Source of the DNA: CAYIEP01 sp964362515
GTDB lineage: Bacteria > Patescibacteriota > Minisyncoccia > UBA6257 > UBA9933
NCBI GenBank assembly: GCA_964362515.1
Contig: CAYIEP010000024.1
Span: 1 to 8,316, forward strand
Direction: 5' to 3'
DNA length: 8,316 nucleotides
The translations under genes and the position numbers were made by a program. The notes under the pieces were generated by a model. The model was not told the origin of the DNA. It saw nothing but the letters and a program-made list of their open reading frames with translations, and did no database searches. Position 1 is the first letter of the stretch. Every line of letters starts with the position of its first letter. Of this stretch, positions 1-6,158 are shown piece after piece.

Positions 1-17
1 GCCGCGCACAGCGCGGC
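1..17. repeat. GC-rich perfect hairpin at the window edge
   Basis: GCCGCGC ACA GCGCGGC forms a seven-base-pair stem with a three-base loop at the first base of the window, within the recombinase tail. It may simply be coding sequence of the SRAVRG residues; its place at the edge could reflect an assembly break at a hairpin or repeat. Confidence 0.4.
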
Positions 18-54
18 TCGCCAAGCGCAGGTTCGAGCCAAAGATTTCTTTGGC

Positions 55-81
55 AGCAACCTTCTTCTCTTGAAGGTTGCT
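55..81. repeat. Inverted repeat inside the recombinase tail
   Basis: AGCAACCTTC and GAAGGTTGCT form a perfect ten-base-pair stem around a seven-base loop (TTCTCTT). The frame through it stays open (DSNLQEKKVAA). It has no T-run next to it, so it is not a clear terminator. It could be chance or a leftover of a recombined site. Confidence 0.45.
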
Positions 82-307
82 ATCCCTTGCGATTTTGACG
101 AGGGTTATAGCGACTTTTATCCAGTTTTGAAAGGGTTCGAGCCAATCATTCTGCTTTTGTTCAATCCGTGCCATTTTCTCCTCCAGCGACTTCTTTTCGG
201 ACAATTTGATTGTGGTGGAATTATACAACTCTGCTCGAACATTTTTTGAACGGCAACAGAAATTAATCCCACGTCTCCGCCTGCCAAATACGGCGGCGCA
301 AAATAAA

Positions 308-2680
308 TTATTTTGCTTTTAATCGTAAGGAATTTAAAACAACCGAAATTGAAGAAAAGGCCATTGCGACGGCGGCAAAAACGGGATTAAGTAAAATTCC
401 GAAAAATGGATAAAGCGCGCCGGCCGCCACCGGAATAAAAGCGATATTATAGAAAAACGCCCAAAAAAGATTTTGCTTGACGATTCGCAGAGTTCTTCGC
501 GACAAATTAAAAAGTTCGGCGATAAGATTAAGGTCGCCGCGCATTAGCGTTATACCGGCCGACTCCATCGCCACATCGGTTCCTTCCCCTATGGCAATTC
601 CAAGGTCCGACTGCGCCAAAGCCGGCGCGTCATTGATACCATCGCCGACCATCGCCACTTTTCTTCCTTGTTTTTGAAATTCTTGAACTTTTGCGACTTT
701 ATTTTGAGGCAAAACCTGCGCCATTATATTTTCAATTCCCGCTTGTTTGCCAATCGCTTGAGCGGTTCTTTTGTTGTCGCCGGTAATCATCCAAATTTCT
801 AAACCATCTTCCTTTAATTTTTTAACCGCTTCTTTGGCTTCCGGTTTTAAAATATCGGCAACGGCAATAAGCCCCGCTATCTCAAATTTGTCTCTTCGAT
901 GGCCTAAGGGTTCCTCGGGACCTCGAACGACTTGAGCTTGTCGAAGAACTAAAATCATTACGGTTTTTCCGTCATTTTCAAGTTTCTGAATTTCCAACTC
1001 CATTTTTCTTCCGCCGGGGACGGATCCGCCTTCGGCGGATATATCCAAATCCAAAACTTTTAACATTTCACGATTGCCTAAAACGGCTTGAATTTTTTGG
1101 CCGTTGATTAAAAGATTTCCTTTAATGCCCTTCCCCGGTACCGCCTCAAAATCAAAGATTTCAAAAAGCTCAACTTTTTTTTCTTTGGCTTTTTCAATAA
1201 CTGCTTTCCCCAGGGGATGTTCTGACCTTTGCTCTAAACTTGCGGCGACTTTCAAAATATAATCGTCAATTTGCTCTCCAATGGATAAAATATCCGTTAC
1301 GGCCGGTTTTCCTTGAGTTAAAGTTCCGGTTTTATCTAAAATTACGACATTAATCTTGCGCGCGATTTCCAGCGCCGCCGCTTCACGAATTAAAATTCCT
1401 CTTTCCGCTCCTTTGCCGATTCCCACCATCATTGCCATTGGCGTTGCCAAACCTAAGGCGCAAGGGCAAGCAATAATAAGCACTGCCACGAAATTGACCA
1501 GAGCGAACGTAAGCGCCGACCCTTCGGCTTCGCCTAAGATAAAAGCCGAGCCCCAAATTGACCAAATAACAAATGTCAAAATCGCCGTTCCGATTACTGC
1601 CGGGACAAAATAGCCGGAAATTATATCAGCTAAGCGTTGAATCGGCGCTTTTGACCCCTGGGCCTGTTCAACCATTTTAATAATTTGGGCAAGCATTGTT
1701 TCTTTGCCGATTCGCGTCGCCCTAAACTTAAAAGAGCCTACTTGATTAATGGTGGCGCCGATCACTTTTGCTCCCGGCTCTTTTGAAATCGGCATACTTT
1801 CGCCCGTCACCATTGATTCATCAACATCAGAATGACCCTCAATCACTTCGCCATCAACCGGAATTTTTTCCCCGGGACGAACAATAATAATGTCGCCGAC
1901 TTTTACTTCTTCGATTGGAATTTCTTGTTCTTTGCCATCGCGGATAACTCGGCCGGTCTTTGTTGAAAGCTTCATTAGTTTTTTAATCGCTTCCGATGCC
2001 CGGCCTTTTGCCAAAAGCTCAAGGTAACGACCAAGTAAAATTAAAGTGATAATAATGGCGGAAGTGTCAAAATAAATTCCCGGTTCTACTCCGCCGCGGC
2101 TGAAAAAGTTTCCAAAAAAAGTTACGGCGGCGCTGTAAAAATAAGCGGCCAAAGTTCCAATCGCAATCAGAGTATTCATATCGGCGGTTCGGTACTTGAA
2201 AAGAATTTTGAGACCGCTATAAAATCTCCAACCAACCCAAAATTGAACTGGCGTAGTCAGAATCAATAAAACAAAATAATTTTGGAAGATTTTAGGAACA
2301 AATGAAAACCATTCCGGAAAACTGCCAAGAAAAATTATTGCCGAAAGAATCGCGCCGACCAGTATTTTCTTTTTTAAGACGAATAATTCCTTTTCTCTTT
2401 CTTGTTTTTCCTGTTCTAAAAAATCCCGCGCTTCGGAAGTTTCCCGAATCGTTTTGTATCCGGCATCGTTAATCACTTTTTCAATCTCCTCTTCGTTAAC
2501 TTTTTGCGGATTAAAAACCGCTTTCGCTCGAGCGTTATTATAATCAACTTCCACTTTCTCAATCCCCGGCAAAGTTTTTATCGCTTTCTCAACGACCATG
2601 GCGCAGTGAGACGAATCCATACCAATGACTTTTAGGGCCAGAGATTCTTTGTTTGATTTTTCAGCTATTGTCGAGTCCAT
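308..2680 (-). CDS. copA: Copper-translocating P1B-type ATPase (CopA-like)
   Basis: A 790-residue inner-membrane heavy-metal pump that should use ATP to export Cu+ (possibly Ag+) from the cytoplasm. An N-terminal heavy-metal-associated domain (about residues 15-78) is followed by membrane helices from about 105. The actuator loop has TGES (292-295), the metal-site helix has CPC (405-407), the phosphorylation site is DKTGT (Asp449), the nucleotide site has SEHP (486-489), and the hinge motifs are TGDN (633-636) and GDGINDAP (679-686). The last two helices carry YN (744-745), MAFSS (773-777) and Asn783, the residues known to mark the Cu+ subgroup. Two oddities stand out. The usual CxxC of the metal-binding domain reads SSHC (23-26), with only one cysteine. 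The nucleotide-binding domain has two palindrome-derived inserts near residues 548-559 and 579-598. The ATG at 2680 is the first start after an AT-rich promoter region and leaves a normal N-terminus. No metal regulator or chaperone gene is adjacent. Confidence 0.95.
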   Translation of the reverse strand: MDSTIAEKSNKESLALKVIGMDSSHCAMVVEKAIKTLPGIEKVEVDYNNARAKAVFNPQKVNEEEIEKVINDAGYKTIRETSEARDFLEQEKQEREKELFVLKKKILVGAILSAIIFLGSFPEWFSFVPKIFQNYFVLLILTTPVQFWVGWRFYSGLKILFKYRTADMNTLIAIGTLAAYFYSAAVTFFGNFFSRGGVEPGIYFDTSAIIITLILLGRYLELLAKGRASEAIKKLMKLSTKTGRVIRDGKEQEIPIEEVKVGDIIIVRPGEKIPVDGEVIEGHSDVDESMVTGESMPISKEPGAKVIGATINQVGSFKFRATRIGKETMLAQIIKMVEQAQGSKAPIQRLADIISGYFVPAVIGTAILTFVIWSIWGSAFILGEAEGSALTFALVNFVAVLIIACPCALGLATPMAMMVGIGKGAERGILIREAAALEIARKINVVILDKTGTLTQGKPAVTDILSIGEQIDDYILKVAASLEQRSEHPLGKAVIEKAKEKKVELFEIFDFEAVPGKGIKGNLLINGQKIQAVLGNREMLKVLDLDISAEGGSVPGGRKMELEIQKLENDGKTVMILVLRQAQVVRGPEEPLGHRRDKFEIAGLIAVADILKPEAKEAVKKLKEDGLEIWMITGDNKRTAQAIGKQAGIENIMAQVLPQNKVAKVQEFQKQGRKVAMVGDGINDAPALAQSDLGIAIGEGTDVAMESAGITLMRGDLNLIAELFNLSRRTLRIVKQNLFWAFFYNIAFIPVAAGALYPFFGILLNPVFAAVAMAFSSISVVLNSLRLKAK
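893..947. repeat. In-frame palindromic repeat element inside copA
   Basis: Terminal inverted repeats TCTTCGA (893-899) and TCGAAGA (941-947) bracket an inner hairpin GGTTC-CTCG-GGACC (909-922) and a second TCGA-ended arm (923-944). The stretch translates as LRQAQVVRGPEEPLGHRRD between GKTVMILV and KFEIAGLIAVADILKPE. In CopA homologues I know, these two blocks are joined by only a few residues, so about 20 residues are extra. This fits a small palindromic repeat that inserted without breaking the frame, much like Rickettsia palindromic elements. The TTCGACAAGCTCA core also looks to me like a dispersed repeat of many environmental genomes. Confidence 0.65.
1004..1040. repeat. Second palindromic insert in copA (SAEGGSVPGGRK)
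   Basis: ATCCGCC-TTC-GGCGGAT (1024-1040) is a perfect seven-base-pair hairpin next to another CCGCC unit near 1014. It encodes a Gly-rich segment SAEGGSVPGGRK (about residues 548-559) in the nucleotide-binding domain between GNREML and the EIQKLENDGKTV segment, where relatives usually have a short charged helix. The CCGCCTTCGGCGG core resembles a common dispersed hairpin in CPR genomes (from memory). Confidence 0.55.
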
Positions 2681-2702
2681 AATTATTTCTTTATATATTT
2701 TT

Positions 2703-2708
2703 ATTATA
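2703..2708 (-). promoter_or_regulatory. Likely copA promoter, -10 element
   Basis: A perfect TATAAT on the minus strand lies 22 bases before the copA ATG, giving a leader of about 15 bases. The -35 position (about 2726-2731) reads only TAATTA, a poor match lying inside an AT palindrome. No clear Shine-Dalgarno sequence lies before the ATG; the nearest purine run is AAAGAAA. Confidence 0.45.
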
Positions 2709-2716
2709 CTCCATAT

Positions 2717-2745
2717 TTGAAAAAATAATTATTTTTTGTTATCTT
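2717..2745 (+). promoter_or_regulatory. Likely tRNA-Phe promoter
   Basis: TTGAAA (2717-2722) and TATCTT (2740-2745) are 17 bases apart and match the sigma70 consensus at five and four of six positions. Transcription would start near 2752, about 12 bases before the mature tRNA 5' end. It overlaps the divergent copA promoter region. Confidence 0.45.
2720..2737. repeat. Perfect AT palindrome between the divergent promoters
   Basis: AAAAAATAATTATTTTTT is an 18-base perfect palindrome centred on TAATTA, between the copA -10 element and the tRNA-Phe -10 element. It could be an operator, but AT-rich DNA makes such palindromes by chance. Confidence 0.4.
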
Positions 2746-2763
2746 TACTATGTAATTTAATAA

Positions 2764-2835
2764 GCCGCGGTAGCTCAGTGGTAGAGCGAAGGTTTGAAGA
2801 ACCTTGCGTCGGGGGTTCAATTCCCTCCCGCGGCA
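2764..2835 (+). tRNA. tRNA-Phe (GAA)
   Basis: All four arms fold. The acceptor is GCCGCGG (2764-2770) with CCGCGGC (2828-2834), and A2835 is the discriminator. The D-arm starts GCTCAGTGGTAGAGC. The anticodon stem AAGGT/ACCTT encloses the loop TTGAAGA, which puts GAA at positions 34-36. The T-arm is GGGGG-TTCAATT-CCCTC, with one G-T pair. The CCA end is not encoded (CAC follows), so a CCA-adding enzyme must supply it. The discriminator A fits tRNA-Phe. There is no intron. A terminator hairpin starts about ten bases downstream, so it is probably transcribed alone. Confidence 0.93.
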
Positions 2836-2844
2836 CACACATAA

Positions 2845-2875
2845 TAAAACCCCCGAGCTTAGCTCGGGGGTTTTA
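2845..2875. terminator. Bidirectional intrinsic terminator between tRNA-Phe and hsp20
   Basis: TAAAACCCCCGAG and CTCGGGGGTTTTA pair perfectly around a five-base loop (CTTAG). Eight GC-rich pairs are flanked by A-runs and T-runs, so the hairpin ends in a T-run whichever strand is read. It can stop the plus-strand tRNA transcript and the minus-strand valS-prsW-hsp20 transcript, whose last stop codon ends at 2882. Confidence 0.9.
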
Positions 2876-2881
2876 TTGAAA

Positions 2882-3385
2882 CTACTCAAATCTGACTTTT
2901 AATTTTTTTGTTTTGGCTTTATTGATTTTCGGAAGCGTAATTCTTAAAACTCCGTTTTTTAAAGAAGCTTGAGCTCTGTCCGGGTCTATTTCTTGCGGCA
3001 AAATCACCGAACGCGAAAATTTTCCCCAAAAACATTCTTGATATAGATAATCCTCCGTTCTTATTTTTTCGTCTTTTTCTCTTTTGCCCCTTACGGTAAC
3101 GGAATCGGAAGTAATGGAAATATCAACATCGTCCGGATTAACCCCGGCAATAGTGGATTCAATTACAAAAGAAGACGGCGTTTGATAAACGTCTATTCCT
3201 AATTGCCCTTCGGCCTCTTCAAAAATTTCTTTTTCGAAATTCTCGGATTTTTCCGGCGCGGAATTTTTTTGGCCGTTTGAATTAGAATTCTGATTGTTTG
3301 TTTTTATCGGCGCCGCTTCCGGTTTATATTCTATCCCGCTGACGCCGGCCAATTTTTCAAAAAAACTTTTTGTTTCTTTATCCAT
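2882..3385 (-). CDS. Small heat shock protein, Hsp20/alpha-crystallin family
   Basis: A 167-residue cytoplasmic ATP-independent holdase that should bind unfolding proteins as a large oligomer. The N-terminal arm (1-60) starts with an FFEKL segment followed by an Asn/Gln/Ser-rich linker (about 28-47). The alpha-crystallin domain spans about 61-154, starting GQLGIDVYQT, with the hallmark A-x-x-x-N-G-V-L motif at 140-147 and RSVILPQEIDPD before it. The C-terminal tail KLKVRFE holds only a weak (I/L)-x-(I/V) anchor (LKV). It starts six bases after the PrsW gene and is last in the operon, just before the terminator. GAGG about 11 bases before the ATG, inside the end of the previous gene, may serve as ribosome site. 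No CIRCE or ROSE-like heat-control element is evident in the six-base gap, so any heat control would act on the whole transcript. Confidence 0.93.
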   Translation of the reverse strand: MDKETKSFFEKLAGVSGIEYKPEAAPIKTNNQNSNSNGQKNSAPEKSENFEKEIFEEAEGQLGIDVYQTPSSFVIESTIAGVNPDDVDISITSDSVTVRGKREKDEKIRTEDYLYQECFWGKFSRSVILPQEIDPDRAQASLKNGVLRITLPKINKAKTKKLKVRFE

Positions 3386-3391
3386 ATGTTT

Positions 3392-4033
3392 TTAATCCTC
3401 GTCTTTTATTCTTTCGAAATCGGCGAAAATAAAAAATCCCATTAAAACCAAAAACACCGCGGGATAAATTAATTTCTCCTCAAAAGTAATTATAAGATAA
3501 TTAAAAATACCATGCAAGACCGTTGAATAAATTATTCCCCGGAAAATTTTGCTTTTAGCCCAGTAATAACCGAGAAGCCCGGAACTAAGAGCGTGGAGAA
3601 GCGTGGCGCCGACAAATCGAAGAATTGTTATTCCTATCGCGTCGGATAAATCATTCGCCCCGAAAACAGAAGCGATATTCTCAACCATCGCGAAACCCAA
3701 AGCGGAAACGACCATATAAATCATCGCGTCAATCGGCTCGTCGAAAAACCTACTTTTCTTAACAATCAAATAAGCCGCCAAAAATTTTAGAATTTCTTCA
3801 ATCGCCGCCGAGACTACAAGAAAGACAAAACCATAATCTTCAAAACCGAAAATATTAATCGCTTCTTTGGAAAAAACTTGGAAATAAAACGCCGGTATTG
3901 TGGCAAACGCTCCAGCCAAAAATACCTTAAAAATCATCCTTTTAGGCTCCGGATGCGAATCTTCTTTTAAGAAAAAGAAAAGCCACGCCAAAGAAGGAAG
4001 AACGCCCAAAGCAATAAGAAAAAGGGTTACCAT
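3392..4033 (-). CDS. PrsW-family intramembrane metalloprotease
   Basis: A 213-residue membrane protein with about seven hydrophobic segments. Conserved sites of the PrsW (CAAX-protease/ABI-related) family are visible: EExxK (Glu79, Glu80, Lys83), FDEP-DAMIYMVVSALGF with FAMVEN (Glu118, Asn119), a histidine in LLHALSSGLLGYYW (His147) and HGIFNYL (His174, Asn178). The paired glutamates and histidines are the presumed metal and catalytic residues. B. subtilis PrsW cuts the anti-sigma factor RsiW, but no such partner is seen here and the substrate is unknown. The ATG overlaps the valS stop codon (ATGGTAA shared, seven bases), which suggests translational coupling. There is no clear Shine-Dalgarno sequence. 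The length is normal for compact family members. Family assignment is strong, and function is inferred. Confidence 0.85.
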   Translation of the reverse strand: MVTLFLIALGVLPSLAWLFFFLKEDSHPEPKRMIFKVFLAGAFATIPAFYFQVFSKEAINIFGFEDYGFVFLVVSAAIEEILKFLAAYLIVKKSRFFDEPIDAMIYMVVSALGFAMVENIASVFGANDLSDAIGITILRFVGATLLHALSSGLLGYYWAKSKIFRGIIYSTVLHGIFNYLIITFEEKLIYPAVFLVLMGFFIFADFERIKDED

Positions 4034-6158
4034 TTTTCAACTATTAATAATTTTTTATCGCCCGATTTTTCGGCGTAAGGCAAATAAGACCAAATTTCTT
4101 CCGTAATAAACGGCATAAACGGATGAAGAAGCTTTAGGTTTGTTTTCAAAATTTCCAATAAAACATATCGCGCTCTTTCTTGTTCTTTTTTGTCTTCTCC
4201 GTTAAGCCTTGATTTTGATTCTTCTATGATTTTATCGGCAAAAGTATGCCAAAAATAATGATACAATTTTTCGGCGACCGAATAAAATTTAAAAGAATCC
4301 ATAAGTTTAGTAATTTCATTCTCTAGTTTTTTAAGATTTTTCAAATGTTTTTTATCTTTCGCGGTTAATTGAGGCTTTATCTTAAAATCTAAGTCTTTTG
4401 AATTAATTAATACAAATCTTGACGCGTTCCAAATCTTATTGGCGAAATTTCTGTATCCTTTAATTTTTTCTTCGTAAATTATCGGGTCGTTGCCGGGAGT
4501 GTTTCCGACGACTAAGGCCATTCTTAAAGAATCGGCTCCATAAATATCTATTACGCCCAACGGGTCTATGACGTTTCCTTTTGATTTGCTCATTTTTTGC
4601 CTTTCCTTGTCTCTTACTAAACCGTGAAGATAAATTATTTTAAACGGCGGCCTGCCGGTAACATAAAGCCCCAGCATAATCATTCTGGCTACCCAGAAAA
4701 AAAGAATNNNNNNNNNNACTGGAGTTCAGACGTGTGCTCTTCCGATCTGGCGGTTTCCATAACGTCGGTCGGGTAAAAATTCTTAAAATCATTTTTTTTT
4801 GTTGTCATTAAGGTAGCGAACGGCCACTGGCCCGAAGAAAACCAAGTATCAAAAACATCATTGGTGTTTTTATCCGGAATTTTTATTCCCCAAATAATCT
4901 GTCTGGAAATATTCCAATCCCTTAAATTTTTCATCCAGTGAAAAAATATTTTTTCAAATCTTTTCGGGACAAATTTGATTTTTCCGGACTTCACCGCGTC
5001 AACGCCCAAATCCCTTAGAGATTTGCCGCCGGATTTCGGCTTTTCGGTCATTTTAATAAACCATTGATTGGATAAAATAATCGGTTCAATAACCGAACCG
5101 CATTTATAACAAACCGCCACATTGTGCTTATAATTATTATCTGTTTTAGAAGAATCGATTAATTCTTCTTTTATCATATCTTCGATTATTTTTATTCTTG
5201 CTTCGGCGACTTTCATTCCTTGATAAGGGCCGGTTAAATCATTTAACTTTCCGTATTTATCAATTACCGCTTTGGGCCCGGGAATTTCATTTTTATGCCT
5301 TTGCCATATTTCAAAATCGGCCGGGTCATGAGCCGGAGTTACTTTAACGACGCCGGTGCCGAATTTCATATCCACCGCTTCATCGGCAATCACTTTTATT
5401 TTTGCCGAACCAAGCAGGGTTTTAATTTCTATTTCTCCGCCTATATAGTTTTTATAACGCTTGTCTTTAGGATTAACCGCCACCGCCGTATCGCCGAATT
5501 TAGTTTCCGGTCTGACCGTCGCTAATTCAAGCGGACCGTATTTTATATAAACCAACGGGTCGGTTCTTTCCGTATATTTTACTTCCACATCGGACAAAGA
5601 AGTCTGGTGTTTTACGCACCAATTGACAATCCGCTCTCCTTGATAAATTAGACCGTCTTTTTTTAATTTTTCAAAAGTTTCATAAACGATTTTTATTATT
5701 TCCTTATCAAGTGTAAATTTTTCTCTGGACCAGTCGCAAGACGCCCCTAATTTTCTAAGCTGATTTTCCATAATTTTCTTGTTGCGCTGGGTGAAATCCC
5801 ACATCTCCCGCCAAAGTTGACTTTCCGGAATTTGAAATCTGTTTCTTCCTTCTTTCTCAAGTTTCTTGTCAAAAACCACCTGCGTTTCAAATCCGGCGTG
5901 GTCGGCTCCGGGAAGCCATAACGCTTTCTCCCCTTTCATTCTGTGATAACGAATCATTATATCTTGAAGAGTCGCGAAAACCGCGTGCCCTATATGAAGG
6001 CTGCCGTTGGCGTTCGGCGGAGGCATTATAATAGTGAAGTTTTTTTTTCTTTTCCCGGGCAGATTATCCGGATTAAAATATCCGGAATTTTCCCAAATTT
6101 TATAAATTTTGTCTTCAACCGATTTATGGTCGTACGGCTTATCGAATTGCTTCAACAT
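4027..6158 (-). CDS. valS: Valine--tRNA ligase, one gene interrupted by an assembly gap and adapter
   Basis: Class I synthetase that charges tRNA-Val and edits mischarged threonine. The N-terminal part (6158-4749, 470 codons) has PPPNANGSLHIGH (HIGH at 55-58), a CP1 editing domain with TVRPE (214-218) and HDPAD (277-281), CYKC (350-353), NISRQIIWG and DVFDTWFSSGQW, ending PTDVMETA. The C-terminal part (4707-4027) resumes ILFFWVARMIMLGLY in a consistent order and holds KMSKS and the helical anticodon-binding region. Known ValRS proteins read METxxDILFFW here, so only about two codons are missing. The enzyme would be about 698 residues; typical bacterial ValRS has about 850-950. It ends at LLIVEKW, without the last part of the C-terminal region and the coiled-coil arm, and lacks the second CxxC insert after WGIKIP. 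The ATG at 6158 overlaps the upstream gene by 20 bases. The break is technical. Confidence 0.93.
4708..4717. other. Assembly gap (ten Ns) inside valS
   Basis: Ten consecutive Ns join two contig ends. Ten is probably a placeholder length, since the protein alignment expects only about six real bases between META and ILFFWVAR. Confidence 0.97.
4718..4748. other. Illumina adapter contamination at the contig end
   Basis: On the minus strand the segment begins AGATCGGAAGAGC, the universal start of the Illumina TruSeq read-through adapter, and continues through the known adapter to the N gap. Translated in the valS frame it gives RSEEHTSELQ, a peptide familiar as an adapter artefact in protein databases. 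It is not part of the genome. Confidence 0.98.

Larger units (their letters stand above)
1..204 (-). pseudogene. C-terminal tail of a serine recombinase, catalytic domain missing, runs off the window edge
   Basis: An open frame on the minus strand reads LSEKKSLEEKMARIEQ from a TTG at 204, then a segment with the pieces NDWLEPFQNW, KIARDSN, KKVAAKEIFGSNL and LASRAVRG up to the window edge. From memory of the family, this resembles the extreme C-terminus of large serine recombinases of CPR bacteria (a coiled-coil stretch followed by a conserved [K/R]xxFGSNLxL block). The resolvase catalytic domain and zinc ribbon that should precede it are not present upstream: the same frame stays open toward 307 but gives unrelated Arg/Cys-rich sequence. 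An internal ATG at 174 is preceded by a good ribosome site (GGAGGAG, four to five bases away), so a short peptide of at least 58 residues could still be made. It is either a decayed fragment left by an integrated element or a small stand-alone gene. The family call is recognition by eye. Confidence 0.5.

Noticed and set aside
270..307. CCGCC and GGCGG arms after copA as its terminator
   Set aside because: The stem is short with a nine- to ten-base loop and no T-run follows on the minus strand. It looks more like a remnant of a dispersed repeat.
1356..1613. An 85-codon plus-strand frame opposite copA
   Set aside because: It lies wholly within copA, whose motifs are intact, and its Ala/Ile/Pro-rich translation is typical of an antisense shadow.
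2704..2889. A 61-codon open frame on the minus strand across the tRNA (with GRELNPRRK and LPLSYRG)
   Set aside because: It is the antisense of tRNA-Phe and the terminator. Such translated tRNA complements are a common false protein in databases.
4684..4748. A natural frameshift or intein in valS
   Set aside because: Adapter sequence plus Ns fully explain the break, and the two halves resume in order with only about two residues missing.
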